In this document: positions 5,086 through 12,497 of the stretch, in pieces
How the letters are laid out: each line of letters starts with the position of its first letter
Numbering within the stretch: position 1 is the stretch's first letter
Assembly (NCBI GenBank): GCA_001873075.1
Contig: MNYL01000148.1
Span: forward strand, 1-12,497
Reading direction: 5' to 3'
Source of the DNA: Fibrobacteres bacterium CG2_30_45_31
Lineage (GTDB): Bacteria; Fibrobacterota; Fibrobacteria; Fibrobacterales; Fibrobacteraceae
DNA length: 12,497 nucleotides
Notes under the pieces: generated by a model
Seen by the model: only the letters and a program-made list of their open reading frames with translations
Databases searched by the model: none
What the model was told of the DNA's origin: nothing
Position numbers and translations under genes: made by a program

Positions 5086-6627
5086 TTAAATGAAGGCGGC
5101 GCTGGTCAGTGCAAACTTATCGAGTGTCGTTTCGCATTCTGCACGTACATAATTGAAGTTTTCTGCAACGATGGAATGCATAAAATCGTACTTGAGTTCT
5201 TTGTTTGTGGGGCAAAAATCGGGCGAAAAAATTTCCTTTTCGTGGGAGTCCCCTTTGCGATGTGCAAAAAGCCGCACCTTCTTAAAGGCTCCCATATCTT
5301 CATTGCTATGGGCACGGAACGTGATGACTTTGCGGTTCCTTTCCCACCAAAGCGCGGGTCCATCGGTGATGTAAAGGTTATCTCCTCGGAATGCATTCGT
5401 AATGTCTGTTTGTGTGAATGTTTCTCTTGAGGAATGTTCACACAATTCGATAACGGTACGCACTTTGCCAAAAATATGGTGACGGGAATGGGACAGTTTC
5501 ATCAATGGAATTGAGACCCCTGTGGTATCATTCAAATCGCCATGAGCGTCATTGCCACCGATAGGGAGCAGATGATTCCCTTGTTCTAATTCGCTAATCC
5601 ACCAGTCGCGCCCGCGAAAAAATCCTTTGTCTCTTGTGCCGTTCCAGAATTGAATCCCTGCGAGTGGGTTGTCCGCATTGAGGTTTAGATCTTCATGGTG
5701 CCAATCGCCCCTGCGAAAAATAAATCGTTCGATTTTGTTGATGGGGTGTTTCGGATGTGCGGCAAAGCAAGGGACCCCAGCACTTTGTAAAACTTGTGGG
5801 ATCTGAAGGGTTGGAAAATTGTGTAACCAATTGCGCCCACAGTCCCCAAGTCCGGGGAGGTATTTCAAGGGTCCCGGGGCAAGTAGGTGTACATTTTCTC
5901 GATGTGAGTTTCCTGCAGAAATTTCTTCCCCCGCGATGAGTTTGGGCTTTGAGGGGAGAGCCTCAATTTCTTCTTGAAGCGCACGGTACCTGAACTCTGC
6001 CGTGGTGGGGCGCATGTAATCTTTCGCATCAAAGGCAAAATCATAAGCGTGATCTGTGCAAATGACATAGTCCAAACCAATACTTTTCGCTGCCGATTGT
6101 AAAACTGCTGGTGAGGCACCGAACTCTACAGGGTCTGCAGAGTAATGGGTGTGGCAGTGTGTTTCGCCTGCAATGTAACTCAGAGGTTTAGGAATCGGTT
6201 TGCTTAGAATTTGAACGTTTAGGGGCTGGGATAAAAGTGTTGGAAAATTCCAACGATGCAGCTTTTTGCGTTTTCCTTTGCGCTCGACCGAAAGAATCGG
6301 CATTATTTCGTAGTTTCCAGGGGCTAAATCTTTTATTTCAATAGGGAAAAAAGAAAAAGCCTGATTGGCGTCCAGATGCAATTCGATTTCTTGGGTGATC
6401 AAAGGTTGTCCATCAAGTTTCAAATGAAGTTGCAAGTGTGTTAAACGAGTAGGAAATCGATCCGCATCACGAACTACAATCCACAAATGGAGAGGCTCTC
6501 CAGGAATTACTTGGAATGGAGCGTCAATGAGAGTTTCTGGCCAAGGTCTGTATAGGAGAGACCACGGAAGTTTAAATTTATAGTGCGTCTCCGCATAAGC
6601 GGGAGGGTCCCAGAAGAAGAGGCTCAT
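5086..6627 (-). CDS. PHP-domain metallohydrolase (CehA/McbA-like)
   Basis: This 513-residue protein has a beta-rich N-terminal region (about 1-145) and a PHP hydrolase domain from about 150. Metal-binding motifs appear in family order: GETHCHTHYSAD (154-165; H157, H159), CTDHAYDF (190-197; D192, H193), AGEE (232-235), H247 in NVHLLAPG, AAHPKHP (289-295; H291) and GGNDAHGD (357-364; D360, H362). These residues suit an enzyme hydrolysing phosphoester or similar bonds with bound metals; the substrate is unknown. There is no signal peptide, so it is probably cytosolic. Its ATG overlaps the TGA of the barrel-like gene (ATGA at 6627-6624), so it is the third gene of the bamD unit. Why a hydrolase is coupled to outer-membrane assembly genes is not evident from sequence. 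CehA/McbA is a similarity label, not a claim of carbaryl hydrolysis. Confidence 0.75.
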   Translation of the reverse strand: MSLFFWDPPAYAETHYKFKLPWSLLYRPWPETLIDAPFQVIPGEPLHLWIVVRDADRFPTRLTHLQLHLKLDGQPLITQEIELHLDANQAFSFFPIEIKDLAPGNYEIMPILSVERKGKRKKLHRWNFPTLLSQPLNVQILSKPIPKPLSYIAGETHCHTHYSADPVEFGASPAVLQSAAKSIGLDYVICTDHAYDFAFDAKDYMRPTTAEFRYRALQEEIEALPSKPKLIAGEEISAGNSHRENVHLLAPGPLKYLPGLGDCGRNWLHNFPTLQIPQVLQSAGVPCFAAHPKHPINKIERFIFRRGDWHHEDLNLNADNPLAGIQFWNGTRDKGFFRGRDWWISELEQGNHLLPIGGNDAHGDLNDTTGVSIPLMKLSHSRHHIFGKVRTVIELCEHSSRETFTQTDITNAFRGDNLYITDGPALWWERNRKVITFRAHSNEDMGAFKKVRLFAHRKGDSHEKEIFSPDFCPTNKELKYDFMHSIVAENFNYVRAECETTLDKFALTSAAFI

Positions 6628-7493
6628 TTAGGGTGGGTGACGGCCGTGTCTTCCGTAGGTCTCGCGTCAAGAGGGCTAGAATTCATTTTCGTGACGCCAA
6701 AACTGAATCGGAATTGCAGTTGAATTCCGCCAAGATCCCAACTTGCTTTTTTCGTGGAACCGTTAGGAACCACTTTTGAGAAGGAATCGTCTGAATCCAC
6801 GGTAATGCTCGTGAATCCGAGATCACTATAGATGTGAATACTTTTCCAAGTGGTCACAAGATAGCCAAGACTTAAGCCAAAACCATTACCCCAAACAGGG
6901 GTTTCTCCCTGAATGTGTCCCCAAGAAGAATAAATTTCAGTACCCGGCAACATCCAATACCAGCGAAAGGCAATGCTGAAAAGGGATTCTCCTGAAATGG
7001 TAATGAGATTTTTGGGTATAGTCAAACGATATTCCAAAAATAGAGGAAACCCTTGGAGCGTATATTCGTAATTGTGAATTTTATCTCTGCGATCTGTCAG
7101 CACTACGGATTCGTGATCGTAGATGAAACCTGCGCCCACACTCACAAAATGGTCTTGTGTCCATTGCCATTGAAAGCCTAAAGAAACAGGGAAACAAAAG
7201 TTAACCTTTTGAAAATCCTGTTTCGCTACATACAAACTTTCATCTTCGGTGATCGCCTGTGCTTTGAAATCAGCATAAATGGTATCAATCGCATTTTGAA
7301 ATTGCGAACGATCTGAAAAATTTAAGAAAGAAATGCCCGGTTGCACAAAGAGTGAGAGACTGCTTTTGTCTCGTTCTTCTTCTGGCGGGGATTGTGCAAA
7401 AAGAGAAACTGTGGAGAATAGGTAAAAAAAGAAAAATACAGCTAATGGGAGGGCTGTCGATTTCAGTTTTCTTTGTTTACCCGCTGAAATCAC
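6624..7493 (-). CDS. Secreted, probably outer-membrane beta-barrel protein
   Basis: This 289-residue protein begins with a basic stretch (KQRKLK), a hydrophobic core and SLFAQS, a good signal peptidase I site after A33. The mature part has alternating polar and aromatic strands (SLSLFVQPGISFLNFSD, HFVSVGAGFIYDH, NGFGLSLGYLVTTW, SIHIYSDLGFTSI) and a strand LGGIQLQFRFSFGV shortly before a disordered tail. This is typical of small outer-membrane barrels, but no named family was recognised. The start is GTG at 7493, because no in-frame ATG precedes the signal peptide; GGAAG lies a few bases upstream, and the GTG overlaps the bamD stop (GTGA). It is thus coupled to bamD and, through ATGA, to the PHP gene. 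It could be a Bam substrate or an envelope accessory factor. Confidence 0.65.
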   Translation of the reverse strand: MISAGKQRKLKSTALPLAVFFFFYLFSTVSLFAQSPPEEERDKSSLSLFVQPGISFLNFSDRSQFQNAIDTIYADFKAQAITEDESLYVAKQDFQKVNFCFPVSLGFQWQWTQDHFVSVGAGFIYDHESVVLTDRRDKIHNYEYTLQGFPLFLEYRLTIPKNLITISGESLFSIAFRWYWMLPGTEIYSSWGHIQGETPVWGNGFGLSLGYLVTTWKSIHIYSDLGFTSITVDSDDSFSKVVPNGSTKKASWDLGGIQLQFRFSFGVTKMNSSPLDARPTEDTAVTHPK

Positions 7494-8341
7494 TTCGCTT
7501 CTTCCGCTTCTTCTTTTTTGATCAGTTTTTGTTGCTTTTCTTTTTCGAGTTTCTTCGCAAACTTTTCTTCTGCTTTAGCGATATCCTTTTCTAAGTCTGT
7601 GATGGTTTCATCACGATCCTCAAAGGAGGCGGGAATCGTTTCTTTCGCAATTTTCAGGTAGCTACGAGCGGGATCGAATTGATCGAGGGCGGTGTAGCTT
7701 TCCACGAGTAAGAAAAGAACTTCGGGAAGCCGTTTGCTCTTGGGGTAGAGAGTGAGAAATTCTTTGAGATAAATAACAGCGGCTTGAGGTTCATCCATAC
7801 GGAAATAGAGACGTGCTGTCATGTAATCTTTTTCGGCACGGCGTTCCATGAGTTTCGCTTGGTAAAAAGCAACAGAATCCAAGAGGGGAGAATCAGGATA
7901 GTTTGACGCAAAACGCTCAAAATCTTTCATCGCGAGCGTTGTGTTGGTCTCGTCTCTTGCAATATGAAATTCCATGTTGAAAGAAGAAACGGCCTTGCGG
8001 AATTCTGCAGTTTCGATAAATGGAGAACTGGGAAAATTCAGAACAAAACTGCCATATTCTCCACGGGCTTCGAGCCATTCTTCAAGGTTAAAGTAGCTCT
8101 CGGCTAAAAGAAACTGAGTTTGTTCCATATAACCTGTGCCCACACAAAGGGAAAGAATCTCTTCGAGAGGCTCTTTAACTTTCCCATATTTACCGTCTTT
8201 GAAATCTTTTTCGGCATTGGTGTAGCGCTCTTTGCACATGGATGTTCTGTCTCCACCACCTTCAGTGGAGGAACATGCAGAAAGAAAAACGACAATAGTC
8301 GTTAACAGAGGAAGGATTAAAAACTTTTTGTTTTGGTACAT
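7490..8341 (-). CDS. bamD: Outer membrane assembly lipoprotein BamD
   Basis: BamD is the essential lipoprotein of the BAM complex, working with BamA to fold beta-barrel proteins into the outer membrane. This 283-residue protein has a lipoprotein signal (MYQNKKFLILPLLTTIVVFL) with lipobox LSAC, so C23 would be lipidated and carried to the outer membrane. TPR-like helices follow: YTNAEKDFKDGKYGKVKEPL (40-59), AESYFNLEEWLEARGEYGSF (80-99), a middle part with RDETNTTLAMKDFERFASNY (129-148) then PDSP, very like the conserved BamD segment DQTNT...FIRRYPDSP, and AVIYLKEFLTLYPKSKRLPE (188-207). The last 35 residues are a Lys/Glu-rich tail, longer than in E. coli BamD (245 residues). It starts the leftward unit, 62 bases from divergent lptF. 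Confidence 0.88.
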   Translation of the reverse strand: MYQNKKFLILPLLTTIVVFLSACSSTEGGGDRTSMCKERYTNAEKDFKDGKYGKVKEPLEEILSLCVGTGYMEQTQFLLAESYFNLEEWLEARGEYGSFVLNFPSSPFIETAEFRKAVSSFNMEFHIARDETNTTLAMKDFERFASNYPDSPLLDSVAFYQAKLMERRAEKDYMTARLYFRMDEPQAAVIYLKEFLTLYPKSKRLPEVLFLLVESYTALDQFDPARSYLKIAKETIPASFEDRDETITDLEKDIAKAEEKFAKKLEKEKQQKLIKKEEAEEAK

Positions 8342-8403
8342 TGAGCTATCTTTTCTTAAACTTGTGATGTTAAAGTAGAAAAAACAGAGAAGAAAGACCT
8401 TTT
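8342..8403. promoter_or_regulatory. Divergent bamD/lptF promoter region
   Basis: Only 62 bases separate the two outward-facing start codons, so promoters for both units should lie here or overlap the coding ends. It is AT-rich, but I could not find a box pair with proper spacing on either strand. The lptF start at 8404 has a purine-rich AGAAGAAAGA just upstream as its only ribosome-site candidate. Confidence 0.5.
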
Positions 8404-9810
8404 ATGATTCTTGTCCGGTATGTACTGAAGGAACATGTGGCCCCATTTTTGATGGCCCTCTTCGTCATAACCTTCCTTTTCGTTATTGACTTTCTTGTAA
8501 ATATTCTCGATAGCGTTCTTTCGAAGGGCCTTCCCATGGGGACTGTCCTTGAAATTTTTGCATTGAACCTTGCCTGGATGCTTTCTCTTTCGATTCCGAT
8601 GGCGGTTTTGGTCGCGTGTCTCATGGCTTTTGGACGTTTGTCTGGTGACCAGGAAATTACCGCGATCAAAGCCGCGGGAATACCTCCCTTCACTATGATG
8701 CGACCCGTCCTACTTGTGGCGGTTTTGGGCACAGAACTTTTGATTCTTTTTAACAACTGGATATTGCCTGAGGCGAATCATCGCTCGGTGGAACTCATGT
8801 CTGCGGTTTCGCGGAAAAAGCCCCATGCCTTTATTGATGCCGGGCATTTGGTGACCCAGTTCCCTGGAGTACAACTTTGGGTGAACCGCATTGACCCTAC
8901 TTCTGGGACACTCTACGGAATTGAAATTTTTGAAACGGATACGAAAGGGGCACCTCGTATTGTTCTTGCCGATAGTGCGACCATGGATTATGTGGATCAT
9001 GGGGCCACTTTGATGTTAAGGCTCCGCAGTGGCGAAAATCACATGGTCGATGAAAAAGACCCCGGCAATTATTTTCGGATTCGTTTTTCCTCTCAAGATT
9101 TTGCTGTGAGGAATGTGAATGATCGTTTGGAACGGAAAGATCGCAACCACAGAAGTGACCGGGAAATGCCTGTGGAAATGATGATCGATGTAATTGATGA
9201 AGCGGCGAAAAATGAAAAACAAATTGTGAAGGATAGTTATGAATCGCTTTTTCCAGATTTAGACGCTCTATTGAAGTTACTGCCTGGAGATTCGATTGTT
9301 CCTTCATCAAATAAATTTGAATTGAATGTGGATACGGCTCGAAGAGTTCGCTCCATGTTCGAAGTTTCTATGAGGGAAAAAAGCCGCACTCGCATCGTAG
9401 AACGAACTCATGATCGCCTAGAAAGCGAAGAAAAAAGACAATCGCAGTATTGGGTAGAAGTTCATAAAAAATTCAGTACTTCTTTTGCCTGCATTATTTT
9501 TGTGCTTATCGGGGCTCCGCTGGGGATTATGGCTCGCAAGGGCGGTATAGGAACCGGAGTCATTTACAGTATGGCTTTTTTTGTGATTTATTGGGTGTGT
9601 CTTATCGGTGGAGAAAACCTTGCGGATCGTTTGATCATTACACCTGAACTCGCCATGTGGTTTTCAAATATATTGATGGGTTCCATTGGCATATTCCTTA
9701 CGTACCGCATGACTCGCGACCGTTACTCCGGCGATTCCCGCTTGCTTAGAATGATTCATCGCATTCATACGTTTTTTGTAAAAAAGAAAGAGAACAAGGA
9801 TTCTGTATGA
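8404..9810 (+). CDS. lptF: LPS export permease LptF
   Basis: LptF, with LptG and the LptB ATPase, forms the inner-membrane transporter that extracts lipopolysaccharide and passes it to the periplasmic Lpt bridge. This 468-residue protein fits the YjgP/YjgQ family (PF03739): N-terminal spans at about 13-34, 50-76 and 100-120, the conserved coupling region GDQEITAIKAAGIPP (81-95), a long periplasmic domain (about 140-355), and C-terminal spans at about 357-376, 383-402 and 415-434. It is longer than E. coli LptF (366), largely through an extra hydrophilic, charged stretch at about 240-355 with no recognised domain. The ATGA overlap with lptG fixes joint translation. The LptF versus LptG name rests on gene order and first position. 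Confidence 0.85.
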   Translation: MILVRYVLKEHVAPFLMALFVITFLFVIDFLVNILDSVLSKGLPMGTVLEIFALNLAWMLSLSIPMAVLVACLMAFGRLSGDQEITAIKAAGIPPFTMMRPVLLVAVLGTELLILFNNWILPEANHRSVELMSAVSRKKPHAFIDAGHLVTQFPGVQLWVNRIDPTSGTLYGIEIFETDTKGAPRIVLADSATMDYVDHGATLMLRLRSGENHMVDEKDPGNYFRIRFSSQDFAVRNVNDRLERKDRNHRSDREMPVEMMIDVIDEAAKNEKQIVKDSYESLFPDLDALLKLLPGDSIVPSSNKFELNVDTARRVRSMFEVSMREKSRTRIVERTHDRLESEEKRQSQYWVEVHKKFSTSFACIIFVLIGAPLGIMARKGGIGTGVIYSMAFFVIYWVCLIGGENLADRLIITPELAMWFSNILMGSIGIFLTYRMTRDRYSGDSRLLRMIHRIHTFFVKKKENKDSV

Positions 9811-10943
9811 AGTTTACACGATACATGGTCGGAAACTTTTTGCGCCTGTTCTTGCTCGTTCTTTTGGGCTCCATCGTCATGTTTGTGGTGATTGACTTTG
9901 TGGGTAATATTCGCATGTGGCTTTCGCGTGGAATGAATGACCTCGGAGATTACTATTTTGCTTACCTCCCTTACATTGTTTATTTGGTGACTCCTGTGGC
10001 CTTGTTTATTGGCGTTGTTGCTTCGGTAGGCAACATGGCAAGGCATTTGGAGATGACTGCTATTCAAAGCTCTGGGCGGAGTCCCTTGCGCGCATTATGG
10101 CCCATTTTGATTGTGGGCATTGCGGCCACTTCATTTTCATTGTATCTAGATGATCAAGTGCTTCCTGATGCAAATCATAAACGCTATGGAATCATGGAGC
10201 CTTTGCAACAACAGAGGAAGGATCCCCGTATCAAGGACAAAACTAATTTTGCTTTTATTGGAAGTGATAAATCAAGTTGGTTTATGAAACAGTACTCAGG
10301 TGGCAATAAACTGGGGCGCGATGTACTTTTGTTACTCAAACACGATGGGGATCTCCAGGAACGTTATGATGCGCGGCGTATTCGCTGGATCGCCCCTGTG
10401 GATTCTTCTCACGATAGTTTGTCCGATAGCACGATTAAAAGTACTTCGGGGGGTTATTGGCAATTAGAAGATGGTTACCACAGAGTGTTCAATAAAGAGG
10501 GGGACATCGTGGTGCAGCCTTTCCGCAAAGAAATTCTTGGAGACAAAACGGAGATGCGACCAGAAGATTTTCTTGATGATAGGCAACGGGGCGATGAAAT
10601 GAATGCCTCCATGATTAAGCGACGCATTGAGTCACTTCGTCGATCAGGGGAAGATACGCGTAAATTGGAGACTGCTTATTTCTTTAAATTTTCCGGTTCG
10701 CTTATGAATTTGATCGTTCTTTTGATAGGGGTGTCGCTCGCCCATCGTTTTAGTCGCTCTGGAGGGCTTTCGCAGAAGTTTGGGATCGGTCTTTTTTTCG
10801 TGTTTAGCTATTATATTGTGATAAGGATTGGTCTGAAAATGGGCGAAAATGGCGCACTCTCTCCAATGCTTGGGGCATGGATTGGGCACATCATTTTTGG
10901 TGTACTTGCTGTGGTTATGCTTTACAGATCTTTCCGGTTATAA
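9807..10943 (+). CDS. lptG: LPS export permease LptG
   Basis: This 378-residue second permease of the Lpt exporter starts on an ATGA overlap with lptF. It has the same fold: N-terminal spans at about 11-34, 52-76 and 97-117, the coupling motif LEMTAIQSSGRSPLR (81-95), QVLPDANHKRY (117-127), which resembles the QVLPEANHR-type motif after the third span, a periplasmic domain, and C-terminal spans beginning at LMNLIVLLIGVSLAHRFSRS and ending at VLAVVMLYRSFRL. Length is close to the E. coli LptG (360). LptF and LptG would face each other to form the LPS cavity. The GGDEF gene starts 12 bases after the stop, so the three are probably one transcript. Confidence 0.87.
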   Translation: MKFTRYMVGNFLRLFLLVLLGSIVMFVVIDFVGNIRMWLSRGMNDLGDYYFAYLPYIVYLVTPVALFIGVVASVGNMARHLEMTAIQSSGRSPLRALWPILIVGIAATSFSLYLDDQVLPDANHKRYGIMEPLQQQRKDPRIKDKTNFAFIGSDKSSWFMKQYSGGNKLGRDVLLLLKHDGDLQERYDARRIRWIAPVDSSHDSLSDSTIKSTSGGYWQLEDGYHRVFNKEGDIVVQPFRKEILGDKTEMRPEDFLDDRQRGDEMNASMIKRRIESLRRSGEDTRKLETAYFFKFSGSLMNLIVLLIGVSLAHRFSRSGGLSQKFGIGLFFVFSYYIVIRIGLKMGENGALSPMLGAWIGHIIFGVLAVVMLYRSFRL

Positions 10944-10955
10944 TCGGGGTTGTTG

Positions 10956-12497
10956 ATGTCTGATGCTCTTTATATTCTCTCTGGTTTGCTTTTAGGCTTG
11001 GCCTTTCAGGGGGGGCTTTGGTTTTTCGCTATTCCCTTCGCTGTGATCTCTGCTGTGTTGGGGTGGTTGAACCGCCCTCGGTTGCCGAGCAGTCCTGTAT
11101 CGGGTTCGGTTCCCGTGCTTCGGGCAACTCGGGATAATGACTCCACTGCGGTGGGTCGCATTTTGCGTAGTATGCCACAAACCGCCGCTCATTCCGATCT
11201 CCGTGTGGCTTTTGAAAATGAGAAGACGGAATTCAATGAACCGACATCAAAATTGAAAGTGGAACAAATTTGGTCCACAGTAGAAAGCGAATTAGATACT
11301 TCACTCCGTTATGCTTTGCAAGCACTTAAAACATTAATCCCCAAGACGAATACGGTGGCGGTCTTTTTTCCAGGTAATAAACGGGGGACTTTAGTGCTCC
11401 GTCAATTTGTTTCGGATTCTGAGGCTGTGGTTCCTCATGCGCTGATTCAAGAAAACTGTGGCCTTGTCAGTCAACTCACTCGTTCTGACATTATACGTAT
11501 TTTGGAAGGCGATATTCAAGGGGGCAAAGGCCTCTACTATTACAGCGGAAATCCGACGATTCGTTCTGTGGCGGGTGTTCCTATTCTGGATCGTCATCGC
11601 AGTCGCCAAGGCGTTCTTTTTATGGACTCCGCGTCTCCCAATGCTTTTGATTCTGCAGAGATCACCGCTCTTAATTGTATTGCAAATAGCATTTATACCA
11701 TGAGCTTTAAAAGTTACGCCAGTGCGAAAAATTACATTGAACAGCAACAGTTCAGCATTCTTTATCACTATCAAAAGAACTTTTTCCAAAACATGGCAGT
11801 TAAAGATATTTATGGACAGATCTTTGAATATGTTCGCGGAAATATTCCCTACGACCGCATGATGATTCTTGCGGTGGAAAACCAGAAAGAGGGCAAAGGC
11901 TCTGTAGTTTGGTGTGATGGGGTGGACCGTGATTTGATGATTGGACAAGAATTTTCACTCAACGATAAAGGCTTGGTGATTCTTTCTCTGATGCGTAATT
12001 TTCCGGTGGAACGGAATTTCTCCGGCAACCCTGGTGAATATGTTCCTCGCATTAATGAAAAAGAAAAACGCAATAATGATTTGCGTTATCTCTTTGCCAT
12101 GCCGATTGCCACAGAATCCGGGGCAGAGTCTGCGGAGATCGCTATTTGTTTGGAAAGTTGCCAGCAGAATCGTTATTCGGATCACGAAAAAGAATTACTC
12201 AAAGCGATTGCCGGTGTTGCAGGCTTTGCATACGCTCGTGCGCGCCAATTTGAAGCGGGTAAGGATTTGGCAACCAAAGATGGTTTGACTGGCCTTATGA
12301 ACCATCGTACATTACATGAACGCCTACGCACGGAAAAACTCCGCGCCGAGCGTCAGAAAATCAATGTCGGCTTGTTAATGCTGGATATCGACCACTTCAA
12401 GCACATCAATGATACCTATGGCCATCCCGCGGGGGATGAGGTGATCAAGGGCATTGCCTCTCGAATTCGCGATGAAGTGCGTGGAGAAATTGATGTG
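10956..12497 (+). CDS. Membrane-anchored GAF-GGDEF protein, predicted diguanylate cyclase (cut by window end)
   Basis: An open frame of 514 codons starts at ATG 10956 and runs off the window. The N-terminus has two closely spaced hydrophobic segments (about 4-20 and 22-38; LSGLLLGLAFQGGLWFFAI), then two GAF-like regions (about 108-248 and 264-430; features include ILEGDIQGGKG, SVAGVPILDR, GVLFMDS and LFAMPIA). A GGDEF domain follows, with DGLTGLMNHR (from D442) and MLDIDHFKHINDTYGHPAGDE (metal-binding D477, substrate-side residues after it). The catalytic GG[DE]EF loop lies past 12497, so activity and inhibitory site are not visible. If active it makes cyclic di-GMP under control of the GAF domains, in the cytoplasm. 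It lies 12 bases after lptG, so LPS export and second-messenger signalling may share a transcript. The start follows GGGG by about five bases. Confidence 0.8.
   Translation, partial: MSDALYILSGLLLGLAFQGGLWFFAIPFAVISAVLGWLNRPRLPSSPVSGSVPVLRATRDNDSTAVGRILRSMPQTAAHSDLRVAFENEKTEFNEPTSKLKVEQIWSTVESELDTSLRYALQALKTLIPKTNTVAVFFPGNKRGTLVLRQFVSDSEAVVPHALIQENCGLVSQLTRSDIIRILEGDIQGGKGLYYYSGNPTIRSVAGVPILDRHRSRQGVLFMDSASPNAFDSAEITALNCIANSIYTMSFKSYASAKNYIEQQQFSILYHYQKNFFQNMAVKDIYGQIFEYVRGNIPYDRMMILAVENQKEGKGSVVWCDGVDRDLMIGQEFSLNDKGLVILSLMRNFPVERNFSGNPGEYVPRINEKEKRNNDLRYLFAMPIATESGAESAEIAICLESCQQNRYSDHEKELLKAIAGVAGFAYARARQFEAGKDLATKDGLTGLMNHRTLHERLRTEKLRAERQKINVGLLMLDIDHFKHINDTYGHPAGDEVIKGIASRIRDEVRGEIDV

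Noticed and set aside
5047..5430. 127-codon plus-strand frame across the element end and PHP gene
   Set aside because: It runs antisense to the PHP C-terminus, starts inside the element and has no family likeness.
1..12497. CRISPR array, toxin-antitoxin pair, phage defence island, retron or phage genes
   Set aside because: I saw no regularly spaced direct repeats, no transposase or integrase, and no paired small genes; all sizeable genes fit housekeeping or envelope families.

Overview
The window looks like ordinary chromosome of a diderm (Gram-negative) bacterium. It has lipid-modified BamD, a paired LptF/LptG lipopolysaccharide exporter, a predicted outer-membrane barrel and LL-diaminopimelate aminotransferase. 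The DapL-type enzyme, moderate base composition, weak Shine-Dalgarno sites and tightly overlapping genes would fit Fibrobacterota (Fibrobacter and relatives). That placement is inference from gene content and style only.

Layout: (1) 1-1124, minus strand: two overlapping glycosyltransferase genes, one cut by the window edge, with a plausible sigma-70-like promoter at 1196-1224. (2) 1125-1645: a 521-base stretch with no convincing gene, carrying that promoter, three small hairpins and an imperfect 16-bp direct repeat. (3) 1646-4908, plus strand: a membrane-anchored TPR protein ending in a strong intrinsic terminator, a fusion of a CmpB-type membrane domain (PF06541) with an HD phosphohydrolase domain, and dapL. 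(4) 4909-5085: a convergent gap almost wholly filled by a 161-bp element with 17-bp terminal inverted repeats (16/17 matching), an internal palindrome and a TTTA repeat on each side; it looks like a MITE-type insertion. (5) 5086-8341, minus strand: bamD, a secreted barrel-like protein and a PHP-domain hydrolase, joined by 4-base GTGA/ATGA overlaps. (6) 8404-12497, plus strand: lptF and lptG (ATGA overlap), then a membrane-anchored GAF-GGDEF protein cut by the window end.

Regions 5 and 6 diverge from a 62-base spacer, so outer-membrane protein assembly and LPS export start back to back, and each unit carries a partner of less obvious role: a PHP hydrolase and a predicted diguanylate cyclase. 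Most of the window is recognisable housekeeping. The best candidates for something undescribed are the 161-bp element, the structured spacer at 1125-1645, and the PHP hydrolase and barrel coupled to bamD.
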